This document shows positions 1 through 8,696 of a DNA stretch of 64,000 bases, piece by piece. Below the pieces are notes generated by a model that had not been told where the DNA came from, searched no databases, and saw nothing but the letters and a program-made list of their open reading frames with translations. A program made the position numbers and the translations under genes. The stretch lies in NCBI RefSeq assembly GCF_008801925.2, contig NZ_CP062805.1, forward strand, positions 124,001 to 188,000. The letters are read 5' to 3'. Within the stretch, counting starts at the first letter, position 1, and each line of letters begins with the position of its first letter. The DNA comes from Cupriavidus basilensis (GTDB taxonomy: Bacteria; Pseudomonadota; Gammaproteobacteria; Burkholderiales; Burkholderiaceae).

Positions 1-78
1 GTTTGCTGGCACCGAAAGGACGTTGGGCGCCTGCACGGCAACGGTGAGGTAGGCGAAGTCCTTGAAAGGATCGTACGG
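1..78 (-). pseudogene. Bug/TctC-type periplasmic receptor fragment
   Basis: Read on the minus strand from 78 down to 1, the sequence is open and gives PYDPFKDFAYLTVAVQAPNV and continues. This matches the internal 'LPYDPxKDFAPVTLVAxAPNVLVV' segment of Bug (TctC) tripartite tricarboxylate receptors. Homology stops abruptly at about 78, where an ETF-QO fragment begins on the other strand, and no start codon or signal peptide precedes it. The rest lies outside the window to the left. A broken remnant is the likely reading, but the left part cannot be seen. Confidence 0.6.
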
Positions 79-310
79 CGCACTCGTCGGTTGCGACGCC
101 GGCTTTCTGAATGCGGCGCGCCTCAAGGGCAGTCACGCCGCCATCAAGAGCGGCATGCTGTGCGCCGAGGCGGCTTCCGACGCGATCGCCGCCGGCTGCC
201 AGTACGATGAACTCACAGGCTTCTCAGAGAGCTTCGAGGGAACCTGGCTGCACGGATCTATCAAAATTTCAAGAACTGCTTCAAGGAGAGTTCGCTGCTG
301 TGCGCTTGCA
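77..310 (+). pseudogene. ETF-ubiquinone oxidoreductase remnant (frameshifted)
   Basis: From about 77 the plus strand encodes GALVGCDAGFLNAARLKGSH and then AAIKSGMLCAEAA, the highly conserved middle of electron-transfer-flavoprotein:ubiquinone oxidoreductases. After the Trp-Leu-His near 250 the family sequence continues in another frame (IYQNFKNCFKE), so at least one frameshift is present, and homology ends near 300. A whole ETF-QO has about 550 residues, so only a short internal piece survives. An intact copy presumably exists elsewhere, since the acyl-CoA dehydrogenase in this locus would need one. Confidence 0.75.
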
Positions 311-387
311 GAAGGTTTGCATGCCGGACTTGTAGCCGATGGCCTGCCTTGGGACTGTCTTCGGTAAATACATGTTCGCAGGCACGA

Positions 388-413
388 GTGTACTCAGCGG
401 GGGGCGAATACAC
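388..413. promoter_or_regulatory. Inverted repeat GTGTA / TACAC upstream of the importer operon
   Basis: GTGTA at 388-392 and TACAC at 409-413 form an inverted repeat, 43-68 bp upstream of the sigma-54 promoter at 456. The right part reads CGAATACAC, as does the inverted repeat at 18191-18211 near the sigma-54 activator gene, but the spacer here is 16 nt against 9 nt there. It is a candidate upstream activating site by position and sequence only. Confidence 0.35.
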
Positions 414-455
414 CTCCAAGGGCATATTTATGGCTAAAACGGACGTAATTGGACC

Positions 456-471
456 TGGCACCGAAGTTGCA
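456..471 (+). promoter_or_regulatory. Sigma-54 (-24/-12) promoter
   Basis: TGGCACCGAAGTTGCA matches the sigma-54 consensus TGGCAC-N5-TTGCW with the canonical 10-bp gap between GG and GC. It predicts a transcript start near 483 and a leader of about 63 nt before the ATG at 546. It also argues against the GTG at 489 as the start of the receptor gene. The adjacent sigma-54 activator at 18246 is the obvious regulator. Confidence 0.8.
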
Positions 472-545
472 GATAGCGGGTATGGACGGTGAATGTGTTC
501 GAGGAAAACGCTGTCCGTCATGATAACGAACGATTGGAGACATCC

Positions 546-1745
546 ATGAATGCACCCGCACTGCGCTTCGGCGCACTCGCCGCACTGACGGCGATTTGCC
601 AGTTGGCTTCCGCCGCGGAGCCATTCCGCATCGGCGCCTTGGTAGATATGTCCGGGGTCTATTCCGGCATCGGCGGTCCTGGCGGTATCGCAGCCGTCAA
701 GATGGCGGTTCAGGACTTCGGCGGTAAGGTTCTGGACCGGCCCATCGAGGTGTTGGGTGCCGACTACCAGAACAAGGTCGATATTGCTTCCACCCGTGCC
801 CGGGAGTGGTATGACCGGAACAACGTCGAAATGATCATCGAGTCCACCGACTCGGCCTCGGCGCTGGCGCTGCAGAAACTTGGCGAGAGCAAAAAGAAGA
901 TCACGATCTTCGCGGGTTCCGCCACTACGGAACTGACGGGCAAGCAGTGCTCGCCTTACGGTATTCACTACGTGTACAACACCTACGCGCTGGCAAACGG
1001 CACGGCACGCGCAATCCTGGAAGAAGGCAAGAAGGACTGGTTCTTCATCACCGCCGACTATGCATTCGGCCATTCGCTCGAGTCGAATGCCATCAATGTG
1101 GTGGAGCAGCTGGGCGGGAAGGTTGCCGGCAAGGTCCGCCATCCGCTTGCGGCATCGGACTTCGCATCGTTCCTGCTGCAGGCACAGGCGTCAAATGCGC
1201 AGGTGATTGCATTGGCCAACGCGGGACGCGATACACAGAATGCGGTTCGCCAGGCTTCGGAGTTCGGACTCGGGACTGGCAAGCAGGTGGTGGCGCCGCT
1301 GCTGATTTTCGATAGCGACCTGAAAGGCATGGGCCTGAAGGCGGCGCAGGGACTGCAGTTCACCACGGCATTCTACTGGGACTACAACGACGAGACCCGC
1401 GCTTTTGGCAAGAAGTTCTTCGCACAGACCAAGATGATGCCGACCATGGTTCAGGCCGGTATGTACTCCGCGGTGACGCACTACCTGAAGGCGGTACAGG
1501 CGGCAGGTAGCGCGGACCCCGACAAGGTCATGGCGAAGATGCGCGCGACGCCGGTCAATGACTTCTTTGCCAAGGACGGCCGCATTCTGGCAAACGGGCT
1601 GATGGCGCATGACATGTACCTGGCTGAAGCCAAGAAGCCGTCTGAGTCCAAGGGCGAATGGGACCTGCTGAAGATCCGCAAGATCATCCCCAAGGACAAG
1701 GCCTTCGAGCCACTGGAAAAGAGCGCCTGTCCGCTCAAGGGCTGA
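546..1745 (+). CDS. LIV-type ABC transporter substrate-binding protein
   Basis: Periplasmic receptor of the branched-chain amino acid/aromatic acid ABC class (Peripla_BP_6), 399 aa. A signal peptide covers the first ~23 residues (hydrophobic run ending in QLASAAE), followed by the typical opening FRIGALVDMSGVYSGIGG. The ATG at 546 is chosen because GGAGA lies 6 nt upstream and the signal peptide begins directly; an in-frame GTG at 489 would bury it. First gene of a five-gene importer operon from the sigma-54 promoter at 456. Receptors of this class next to CoA-catabolic operons often bind aromatic or alicyclic acids; the ligand here is unknown. Confidence 0.9.
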   Translation: MNAPALRFGALAALTAICQLASAAEPFRIGALVDMSGVYSGIGGPGGIAAVKMAVQDFGGKVLDRPIEVLGADYQNKVDIASTRAREWYDRNNVEMIIESTDSASALALQKLGESKKKITIFAGSATTELTGKQCSPYGIHYVYNTYALANGTARAILEEGKKDWFFITADYAFGHSLESNAINVVEQLGGKVAGKVRHPLAASDFASFLLQAQASNAQVIALANAGRDTQNAVRQASEFGLGTGKQVVAPLLIFDSDLKGMGLKAAQGLQFTTAFYWDYNDETRAFGKKFFAQTKMMPTMVQAGMYSAVTHYLKAVQAAGSADPDKVMAKMRATPVNDFFAKDGRILANGLMAHDMYLAEAKKPSESKGEWDLLKIRKIIPKDKAFEPLEKSACPLKG

Positions 1746-1881
1746 CGCACTAGGGAACTTGAGGTGGCCAGGCAGCTGGCCACGCTTCTACGCACTCTCC
1801 GGGCGTCTTTCCACGGCCGCTGCGTCGCCCCGGCCGCGCGGAAGACGCTTCCTTTTTCTCCAGATTGGCTTTGCTCCTGTT

Positions 1882-2652
1882 ATGCCGGATTTCATTCTGC
1901 AGACGCAGCGGTTGTCCAAGTCATTCAGAGGCTTTACTGCCGTCAGTGAAGTCGACCTGAATGTACGCCGCGGCTCGATCCACGCCTTGATCGGGCCGAA
2001 CGGCGCGGGCAAGACCACCTGCTTCAACCTGCTGACCAAGTTCCTGGAGCCGACCGCCGGCACCATTCTGTTCAACGGCATCGACATCACGCGCGAAAAG
2101 CCAGCGCAGATTGCGCGGCGGGGCGTGATCCGCTCGTTTCAGATTTCCGCGGTGTTCCCGCACCTGACCGTACGCGAGAACGTACGCATCGGCCTGCAGC
2201 GTCAACTGGGTACTGCCTACCAGTTCTGGCGCAGCAAGCGTTCGCTCGACGTGCTAAATGCCCGCGCGATGGATTTGCTCGAACAAGTCGGGCTGACCGA
2301 GTTCGCCGAGACCATCACTGTCAACCTGCCTTACGGCCGCAAGCGTGCGCTCGAGATCGCGACCACCCTCGCGATGGAGCCGGAACTGATGCTGCTCGAT
2401 GAGCCGACGCAGGGCATGGGCCATGAGGACGTGGATCGCGTGACCCAGCTGATCAAGCAGGTTTCTGCCGGCCGCACGATCCTGATGGTCGAGCACAACA
2501 TGAATGTCGTGTCGTCGATTGCCGACAAGATCACCGTACTGCAACGCGGTGCGATTCTGGCCGAGGGCCCTTACGCCGAAGTCTCGAAGGATTCGCGCGT
2601 CATGGAAGCCTACATGGGTACGGCCGACGCCGAGCTGCAAGGCGCGCATTGA
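1882..2652 (+). CDS. LIV-type ABC transporter ATP-binding protein (LivG-like)
   Basis: Cytoplasmic ATPase subunit, 256 aa, the usual LivG length. Walker A GPNGAGKTT lies near residue 37, a signature-like PYGRKRALEIA near 155, and Walker B LMLLDEPTQGM follows. The ATG at 1882 (MPDFILQTQRL) is preferred because upstream in-frame sequence is not LivG-like, although its ribosome-binding site is weak. A 136-nt gap separates it from the receptor gene. It is expected to pair with the LivF-like ATPase downstream, whose Walker A lysine is replaced, so this subunit may carry most of the hydrolysis. Confidence 0.88.
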   Translation: MPDFILQTQRLSKSFRGFTAVSEVDLNVRRGSIHALIGPNGAGKTTCFNLLTKFLEPTAGTILFNGIDITREKPAQIARRGVIRSFQISAVFPHLTVRENVRIGLQRQLGTAYQFWRSKRSLDVLNARAMDLLEQVGLTEFAETITVNLPYGRKRALEIATTLAMEPELMLLDEPTQGMGHEDVDRVTQLIKQVSAGRTILMVEHNMNVVSSIADKITVLQRGAILAEGPYAEVSKDSRVMEAYMGTADAELQGAH

Positions 2653-2665
2653 GGGGGAAAAAGTA

Positions 2666-3391
2666 ATGGCAAACGACAACACCCCGGCCCTCGAGATCAG
2701 GGACCTGCATGCCTGGTACGGCGAGTCGCACATCCTGCATGGTGTGGACCTGACCGTCAATCGTGGCGAAGTGGTCACGCTGCTTGGGCGCAATGGTGCC
2801 GGGCGCACGACAACGCTGCGCGCGATCATGGGACTCACCGGTACGCGCAAGGGATCGATCAAGGTCAACGGCCACGAAACCATCGGCCTGCCGACACACA
2901 AGATCGCGCACTACGGCATTGGCTACTGTCCCGAAGAGCGGGCGATCTTCTCAAGCCTGTCCTGCGAAGAGAACCTGCTGCTGCCGCCGGAACTCAAGAG
3001 CGCCAATGCGGGAAAAGGCATGAGCAAGGCCGAGATCTACGACATGTTCCCGAACCTGATGGAGCGCAAGCAGAGCCAGGGCACGCGCCTCTCCGGCGGT
3101 GAACAGCAGATGCTTGCCGTGGGCCGGATCTTGCGTACCGGGGCGAACCTGCTCCTGCTTGACGAGATCTCGGAAGGGCTGGCGCCTGTGATTGTGCAGG
3201 CCCTGGCGCGCATGATCTTGATGCTCAAGAAGAAGGGCTACACGGTGGTAATGGTGGAGCAGAATTTCCGATTCGCCGCGCCGCTGGCCGACCGCTTCTA
3301 CCTGATGGAGCACGGCGCGATCGTCGAGCGCTTTGCCGCCGACGAGCTGCAGGACAAGATGCCGGTGCTCAATGAGCTGCTCGGCGTGTAA
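2666..3391 (+). CDS. LIV-type ABC transporter ATP-binding protein (LivF-like) with Walker A Lys-to-Arg change
   Basis: Second ATPase subunit, 241 aa. The start at 2666 follows a strong GAGGGGGAAAA ribosome-binding site, 13 nt after the LivG-like stop. The signature LSGGEQQML and Walker B LLLLDEISEG are intact, but Walker A reads GRNGAGRTT: the P-loop lysine is Arg47, codon CGC at 2804-2806. Going from a Lys codon (AAA/AAG) to CGC takes at least two base changes, so a single sequencing error is unlikely. The paralogue at 35359 has GRNGAGKTT. Loss of this lysine usually cripples ATP hydrolysis, so one of the two composite sites may be degenerate. Confidence 0.88.
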   Translation: MANDNTPALEIRDLHAWYGESHILHGVDLTVNRGEVVTLLGRNGAGRTTTLRAIMGLTGTRKGSIKVNGHETIGLPTHKIAHYGIGYCPEERAIFSSLSCEENLLLPPELKSANAGKGMSKAEIYDMFPNLMERKQSQGTRLSGGEQQMLAVGRILRTGANLLLLDEISEGLAPVIVQALARMILMLKKKGYTVVMVEQNFRFAAPLADRFYLMEHGAIVERFAADELQDKMPVLNELLGV

Positions 3392-3405
3392 CGAGGGGAA
3401 GTGCA

Positions 3406-4293
3406 ATGAACCTTGATTTTGGAATTCCCCTGCCGGCTTTGATGTCGCAGTTGCTGCTCGGCCTGGCGAATGGCGCGTTCTACGCAATGCTAAGCTTGGG
3501 GTTGGCGGTGATCTTTGGATTGCTCAACGTGATCAACTTCGCGCACGGTGCGCTGTTCATGCTGGGCGCTCTGCTGGCGTGGGCCGGCATGGAGTACGTC
3601 GGGCTGAGCTACTGGGCAATGCTGCTGCTGTCGCCCCTGGTCATCGGCTTGTTGGGCGTGCTGATCGAAAAGACGATGCTGCGCTGGATCTACAAGCTAG
3701 ACCATATTTACGGTCTGCTGCTCACGCTGGGTATTACGCTGGTGATCGAAGGCGTGTTCCGGTCAATCTACGGCGTCTCGGGCCAGCCTTACTCCGCGCC
3801 CGAGCTGCTGCAGGGCGCTACCGACGTTGGCTTTATGCACCTGCCGAACTATCGCGCCTGGGTCGTGGTGGCTTCCATCACGGTCTGCCTGGGCACGTGG
3901 TTCGTGATCGAGAAGACCAAGCTGGGCGCCTACCTGCGTGCGGGCACCGAGAACCCCAAGGTCGTCGAGGCGTTCGGCGTCAATGTGCCGCTGATGGTCA
4001 CCCTGACCTACGGCTTCGGCGTGGCACTGGCTGCGTTCGCCGGGGTGCTGGCCGCGCCGGTGATCCAGGTGTCGCCGCTGATGGGACAGAACCTGATCAT
4101 CGTGGTGTTTGCAGTTGTAGTGATCGGTGGAATGGGCTCGATCCTCGGCGCCATCGTCACCGGTCTGGGCCTGGGCGTGATCGAGGGGCTGACCAAGGTG
4201 GTCTACCCGGAAGCGTCGTCAACGGTGGTCTTTGTTGTAATGGTGATTGTCCTGCTGCTTCGTCCGGCGGGGCTGTTTGGCAAGGAAAAGTGA
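3406..4293 (+). CDS. LIV-type ABC transporter permease (LivH-like)
   Basis: Inner-membrane permease, 295 aa, almost wholly hydrophobic with about eight predicted membrane segments. The LivH hallmark GLLNVINFAHGALFMLGA lies near residue 45 and GGMGSILGAIVTGLGLGVIE near residue 245. The start at 3406 has a GAGGGGAAG ribosome-binding site and lies 14 nt after the LivF-like stop. Its stop overlaps the next permease start (TGATG), indicating translational coupling. It should form the transmembrane heterodimer with the 4293 product. Confidence 0.92.
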   Translation: MNLDFGIPLPALMSQLLLGLANGAFYAMLSLGLAVIFGLLNVINFAHGALFMLGALLAWAGMEYVGLSYWAMLLLSPLVIGLLGVLIEKTMLRWIYKLDHIYGLLLTLGITLVIEGVFRSIYGVSGQPYSAPELLQGATDVGFMHLPNYRAWVVVASITVCLGTWFVIEKTKLGAYLRAGTENPKVVEAFGVNVPLMVTLTYGFGVALAAFAGVLAAPVIQVSPLMGQNLIIVVFAVVVIGGMGSILGAIVTGLGLGVIEGLTKVVYPEASSTVVFVVMVIVLLLRPAGLFGKEK

Positions 4294-5327
4294 TGACCGA
4301 ATTCTCTCTCCCTTCAACGGTGACCTCGGCGGCCGGTGGGGACGCGTTGGTGCGAAGCCGGGCGCCGGCATACATCTCCATCGTGCTGGTTGCACTGCTG
4401 TTGCTGGCGCCCCATCTTGGCTTCTATCCGGTCTTCGTGATGAAGATCCTGTGCTTTGCGCTGTTTGCCGCGGCATTCAACCTGCTGCTCGGCTACACCG
4501 GCTTGCTGTCGTTCGGCCATGCCGCCTTGTTCGGCGGCGCGGGCTACATAGCCGGGTATGCGATCAAGAACTGGCATGTCACGACGGAGGTCAGCCTGCT
4601 GATCGGCGTGGCAACCGCCGTAGCGATTGGATTTCTGATGGGCGTGCTGGCAATCCGCCGCCAGGGCATCTACTTCGCCATGATCACGCTCGCGCTGGCA
4701 CAGATGTTCTTTTTCATTTGCCTGCAGACACCGCAAACGGGCGGCGAGGACGGCTTGCAAGGCGTTCCGCGCGGCGCGTTGTTCGGGGTGATCGACCTGT
4801 CATCGGATGTCAGCTTCTACTATGTCGTTGTCGCCGTCTTTGTCGCAGCGATGGTGCTGATTGCCCGCATAGTCAGTTCCCCGTTTGGCCAGCTCCTCCA
4901 GGCGGTCAAGGAGAACGAGAGTCGCGCCATCTCGCTGGGCTACAGTACAGACCGCTTCAAGCTGATGGCCTTCGTGCTGTCGGCCGCGCTGGCGGGACTG
5001 GCGGGAGCGATGAAAGCGCTGGTGCTTGGCTTTGCGACGCTGGCCGACGTCCATTGGACCATGTCGGGGGCAGTCATCCTGATGACGCTGGTGGGCGGGA
5101 TGGGGACGTTGAGCGGGCCAGTCGCCGGTGCGCTCGTCATTGTGATCCTGGAGAACAAGCTGGGCGAGATAGGTGCCGGACTTGCCAATGTCACCGGGAT
5201 CGACTGGTTCGCATCCCTTGGCGAGTCAGTGACGCTCGTGACCGGTGTCATTTTCATTCTGTGCGTTCTGTTGTTCCGGAAAGGACTGGTTGGGGCGGTC
5301 CTTGGCCGGCTTCCGTCCGGACGATGA
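4293..5327 (+). CDS. LIV-type ABC transporter permease (LivM-like)
   Basis: Second permease, 344 aa, multi-spanning. The family motif AAFNLLLGYTGLLSFGHAAL lies at about residues 60-80, and GGMGTLSGPVAGA is present near residue 270. The start ATG at 4293 shares a base with the stop of the preceding permease gene. It is the last gene of the importer operon; the next gene on the other strand ends at 5410, so the two operons converge across about 80 bp. Confidence 0.92.
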   Translation: MTEFSLPSTVTSAAGGDALVRSRAPAYISIVLVALLLLAPHLGFYPVFVMKILCFALFAAAFNLLLGYTGLLSFGHAALFGGAGYIAGYAIKNWHVTTEVSLLIGVATAVAIGFLMGVLAIRRQGIYFAMITLALAQMFFFICLQTPQTGGEDGLQGVPRGALFGVIDLSSDVSFYYVVVAVFVAAMVLIARIVSSPFGQLLQAVKENESRAISLGYSTDRFKLMAFVLSAALAGLAGAMKALVLGFATLADVHWTMSGAVILMTLVGGMGTLSGPVAGALVIVILENKLGEIGAGLANVTGIDWFASLGESVTLVTGVIFILCVLLFRKGLVGAVLGRLPSGR

Positions 5328-5341
5328 TTGCTAGAAAGACG

Positions 5342-5365
5342 GCCGGCAGCACGCGGTCGGCCGGC
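5342..5365. terminator. Possible hairpin between convergent operons
   Basis: GCCGGC occurs at 5342-5347 and 5360-5365 and can pair as a 6-bp GC stem across a 12-nt loop. It lies between the convergent ends of the importer operon and the long minus-strand operon. There is no clear U tract, so its role as a bidirectional terminator is inferred from position only. Confidence 0.35.
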
Positions 5366-5409
5366 TAAGTCATCGCTACGGGGCGCCGCGGGCAGGTTGT
5401 TCGCCCTTG

Positions 5410-6012
5410 CTAGCGGCCATTCAGCAGACGATGCAGCAGTGAAGCGTTCACCCCGAATCGATCGAAGATCGCATCTTCGAAGCGAGCGCGATCCGGGAAG
5501 CCATAGGATCCGACCCTTGCAGCTTCCCGGTCGGCGCCGGCGAGGTCAAACAGCGCGCGCATCAGGCGCTGCGTCGCCACCAGATCGACAAAGCTCTCGC
5601 CTTCACTCAACAAGGTTCGGGACAATTGACCCGCCTGATCGATGCGGAGCTCTCGCGACGCCGATGCGAGCCGCCACGGCTTTTGCGGTGCCTGGAACAC
5701 CGCCATAGCCAGGCTACTCGCAATTGGCTTGTGCGATCGCTCTTCTACCCGTATCCGCTGACCGGACCACGGCAGCTGCCGGAACGCTACGCGGGCGCGC
5801 TCTGCCAGCACAAGGTGTGGCGACTCGAGCGGGCGGATCGCGTGCCATCCACCGTCGTGGGTTGCACGCATCTGACCCGGCACGTTGAGCTCACAATCAC
5901 CTTCGATGACCTCTGCAATCACGGGGAACGGGAAACGCAGCCCGCGCAGATGGACACGCGCATACGCTGGCGATTGGAGAATGAGCGAAAGGGGAGCGAC
6001 CTCTGGCTGCAC
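5410..6012 (-). CDS. AraC-family transcriptional regulator
   Basis: About 200 aa from a GTG at 6012; a TTG at 6042 overlapping the previous gene is an alternative, and neither has a strong ribosome-binding site. The last ~80 residues fit the AraC double helix-turn-helix: LSRTLLSEGESF matches the first recognition region and GFPDRARFEDAIFDRFGV the second. The N-terminal ~115 residues resemble a small ligand-sensing domain but are not recognised specifically. It is the final gene of the long minus-strand operon, so it would be made when the pathway is on. Shorter than usual AraC proteins (250-330 aa). Confidence 0.6.
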   Translation of the reverse strand: MQPEVAPLSLILQSPAYARVHLRGLRFPFPVIAEVIEGDCELNVPGQMRATHDGGWHAIRPLESPHLVLAERARVAFRQLPWSGQRIRVEERSHKPIASSLAMAVFQAPQKPWRLASASRELRIDQAGQLSRTLLSEGESFVDLVATQRLMRALFDLAGADREAARVGSYGFPDRARFEDAIFDRFGVNASLLHRLLNGR

Positions 6013-6038
6013 TGCGGTCTTTGATGGTCGGGGGGCGA

Positions 6039-7583
6039 TCAAGCCTCGTCCGTCAGCAGCGACAGGCCCAGGCCGGCGCGGCGCCACAGCCACGGGCTCG
6101 GGCGGTAGCGCATGTCGCCGGTCAGGGCTTCCATGTTGCGCAGCGTCTCCAGCACCAGTTGCGGGCCGACGGCGTCGCCCAGGGCCAGCGGGCCCTTCGG
6201 GTAGCCCAGGCCCAGGTTCACGGCCAGGTCGATGTCCGCGGGCGAGGCAATGCGCTGCTGCGCGATATCGCTGGCGATGTTGATGATGCAGCAGAGCACG
6301 CGCTGGGCCACGAAGCCGGCCGAGTCGCGGATCACCGTGACCGGCACGCCGTCGCTCGCGAACAGGCCGTGCGCGGCGTCGCGCGCGGCGGCGCCAGTGG
6401 CCGGCGTGGTCATCAGCGTGCGGCGCTTGGTGGCCTCGAACGGCAGGAGGGTGTCGATGGCCACCGTGCGCGAGGCGTCCAGGCCCTGCTGGAGCGCGGT
6501 GGTGGTCGCGTCCAGGCCCAGCGGCGTGACGACGATCAGTGCCTCGGCGGAAGGCTGGTCGCCACTTTCAGGCGTGATACCGAGCGCGCCGAGCAGCTTC
6601 GTCACCATGGCATGGCCGCGTTCGCTGGCGCGGCTGACCCACACGCTGGCCGGACGGGCCGACGGGACCGCGGCCGCGGCCGTGGCCGGGACCTGCTTCT
6701 GGCCATCCACGTAGCGGTAGAAGCCGGCGCCGGCCTTTCGGCCGACCAGCCCGCCAACCGAGCGGATCGCCGTGATCGGCGACGGGCGGTAGCGCGGCTC
6801 CTGGTAGAACTGGTTGTAGATCGATTCCATCACCGGGTGCGACACGTCCAGCCCGGTCAGGTCCATCAGCTCGAACGGCCCCATGCGGAAGCCGGCCTGC
6901 TCGCGCATGATGTTGTCGATGTCGGCGAACTCCGCCACGCCTTCCTGCGCGACCTTGATGCCTTCGATATTCATGCCGCGGCCGGCATGGTTGACGATAA
7001 AGCCCGGCATGTCCTTGCAGCGCACCGGCGTATGGCCCATGCGGCGCGACAGCGCCATCAGCGCATCGCCCACGGCCGGGTTGCCGGACAGGCCGTCGAT
7101 GACCTCGACCACCTTCATCAGCGGCACCGGGTTGAAGAAGTGGTAGCCGACCACGCGGCCCGGTTCCTTTGCGCCCACGGCGATCGCGGTGATCGACAGC
7201 GACGAGGTGTTCGAGGCGATGACCACGTCAGGACGCAGCACGGCTTCCAGCTTCGCCACGAGATCTCGCTTCACTTCGAGCTTCTCGACGATGGCTTCCA
7301 CCACCATGTCGCAGCCGGCCAGGTCTTCCAGCGCGCCGCACGGCTTCACGCGGCCCAGCGTGGCCTGGGCGTCAGCCGCCGAGATCTTGCCCTTTTCGGC
7401 CAGCTTGCCGAGCGTATCCTGCAGGTACTTGCGTGCCGCTTCCACCGCTTGCGGGTTGGCGTCGTACAGGTTGACGGTCAGGCCTGCCTGCGCGGCGATC
7501 TGGGCGATGCCGCGGCCCATGGCGCCGGTGCCGACGATGCCCAGTGTCTGGATAGCGGTGATCGAAGGAGAGGTTGTGTTCAT
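6039..7583 (-). CDS. 3-hydroxyacyl-CoA dehydrogenase, two-domain PaaH type
   Basis: Oxidises (3S)-hydroxyacyl-CoA to 3-oxoacyl-CoA with NAD+; 514 aa. The Rossmann motif GTGAMGRGIAQ is near residue 14, the HFFNPVP segment follows, then a first C-terminal domain (DMPGFIVNHAGRGMNIEG). A second copy at residues ~380-500 contains DSAGFVAQRVLCCIINIASD. This layout is that of the PaaC/PaaH family, which acts on dicarboxylyl-CoA esters such as 3-hydroxyadipyl-CoA, a fit for a pathway ending in pimelyl-CoA. The ATG at 7583 begins MNTTSPSITAIQTLG; upstream codons are not family-like. Compare the split version at 9815-11357. Confidence 0.9.
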   Translation of the reverse strand: MNTTSPSITAIQTLGIVGTGAMGRGIAQIAAQAGLTVNLYDANPQAVEAARKYLQDTLGKLAEKGKISAADAQATLGRVKPCGALEDLAGCDMVVEAIVEKLEVKRDLVAKLEAVLRPDVVIASNTSSLSITAIAVGAKEPGRVVGYHFFNPVPLMKVVEVIDGLSGNPAVGDALMALSRRMGHTPVRCKDMPGFIVNHAGRGMNIEGIKVAQEGVAEFADIDNIMREQAGFRMGPFELMDLTGLDVSHPVMESIYNQFYQEPRYRPSPITAIRSVGGLVGRKAGAGFYRYVDGQKQVPATAAAAVPSARPASVWVSRASERGHAMVTKLLGALGITPESGDQPSAEALIVVTPLGLDATTTALQQGLDASRTVAIDTLLPFEATKRRTLMTTPATGAAARDAAHGLFASDGVPVTVIRDSAGFVAQRVLCCIINIASDIAQQRIASPADIDLAVNLGLGYPKGPLALGDAVGPQLVLETLRNMEALTGDMRYRPSPWLWRRAGLGLSLLTDEA

Positions 7584-7694
7584 GATGTCCGGATCGCAGG
7601 AGATGGTGGGCGACGCCGCAAAGCACTGCAGCCGTGAGGAGGAACCCACGGCTGCAGACGGGCATGGCATTCGCCCAGGGTTGTTCGGTAAGCC

Positions 7695-8684
7695 TCAGTT
7701 CAGCGTCAGCACGTACTTGCCGGACACCTGCCCGGAGGCGAGCTGCGCCAGCGCTTCACCGGCACGGGAAAGGGGCAGGGCACCGGCGATCTTCGGCCTG
7801 AGCGCACCTTGCTGATACAGCTTGAAGATCTCTTGCTGTACGGCCAGCACCTTTTCCGGCTGGCGATCGCGATAGTCGCTCCACTGCAGGCCACTGACGC
7901 CAATGTTCTTGAGCAGCAGATAGTTGGCCTTGATCTCGGGGATGCGGCCGGCCGCGAAGCCAATGACCACCGCGCGGCCGCACCATGCGATCGCACGCAG
8001 TGCGGCATCGAAGACATCGCCGCCCAGGGTGTCAAGCACCACATCGGCGCCATGGCCCGAGGTGGCATTGCGCACCTGCTCGCGCAGCGATTCGCGCAGG
8101 TCAGGGGCGGAAAGATCGATCACTGCGTCGGCTCCCAGTTCCCGTGCCGCCTGCGCGTGCTCGGCACCGCTGACGCCGGCCAGCGCGATGCCGCCGAGAC
8201 CCTTGACGATCTGGATGGCCGCCGAGCCGACGCCGCCGGCAGCCCCGGTGACAAGCACAGTCTCGCCGGCACGGAATCCGCCACGTTCCACCAGGGCGAA
8301 GTAGGCGGTCTGATATGCCAGCCCCATCGCGGCAGCGTCTTCGAACGGCATGGCATCGGGGATGCGGAAGCATGAATCGGCAGGCACGCTGACGAGCTCG
8401 GCGAACGCGCCATATTCCAGTTGCGCCACCACGCGATCGCCAGGTTGGACATGGGTGACATTGGCACCGACGGCGCGTACCACGCCGGCGGCATCCTTGC
8501 CCGGTGCGAACGGGCGTTGCGGCAGGATCTGATACTTGCCCTGCACCACCAGCACGTCGGGATAGTTGACCGCGGCGGCTCGGACTTCGACGAGCACGTC
8601 GCCGTCGCCAACCTGCGGGTCGGGAAGGTCGCCGATGGTGACGGCGTCTGGTGCATTGAATTCCTGGATGACGATGGCTTTCAT
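7695..8684 (-). CDS. NADPH:quinone oxidoreductase-like MDR protein
   Basis: 329 aa medium-chain dehydrogenase/reductase of the zinc-free quinone oxidoreductase branch. An N-terminal GroES-like domain ([14 protein letters not shown] near residue 40) precedes an NADP-binding domain with [19 protein letters not shown] near residue 147. No structural-zinc cysteine cluster is seen. Such proteins reduce quinones or alpha,beta-unsaturated carbonyls; in this operon an enoyl-CoA or enone reduction is conceivable but not shown. It lies between the PaaH-like gene (111 nt) and the CoA-transferase gene (12 nt). Confidence 0.85.
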   Translation of the reverse strand: MKAIVIQEFNAPDAVTIGDLPDPQVGDGDVLVEVRAAAVNYPDVLVVQGKYQILPQRPFAPGKDAAGVVRAVGANVTHVQPGDRVVAQLEYGAFAELVSVPADSCFRIPDAMPFEDAAAMGLAYQTAYFALVERGGFRAGETVLVTGAAGGVGSAAIQIVKGLGGIALAGVSGAEHAQAARELGADAVIDLSAPDLRESLREQVRNATSGHGADVVLDTLGGDVFDAALRAIAWCGRAVVIGFAAGRIPEIKANYLLLKNIGVSGLQWSDYRDRQPEKVLAVQQEIFKLYQQGALRPKIAGALPLSRAGEALAQLASGQVSGKYVLTLN

Positions 8685-8696
8685 GTCGGCTGGACC

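Noticed and set aside
489..545. Upstream GTG start for the first receptor gene
   Set aside because: It lies only about 6 nt after the transcript start predicted from the sigma-54 promoter, and would put 19 polar residues ahead of the signal peptide; the ATG at 546 has a good ribosome-binding site.
6021..7637. Open frame of 538 codons on the plus strand
   Set aside because: Antisense to the PaaH-type dehydrogenase, rich in Arg/His/Gln/Gly with no motifs.
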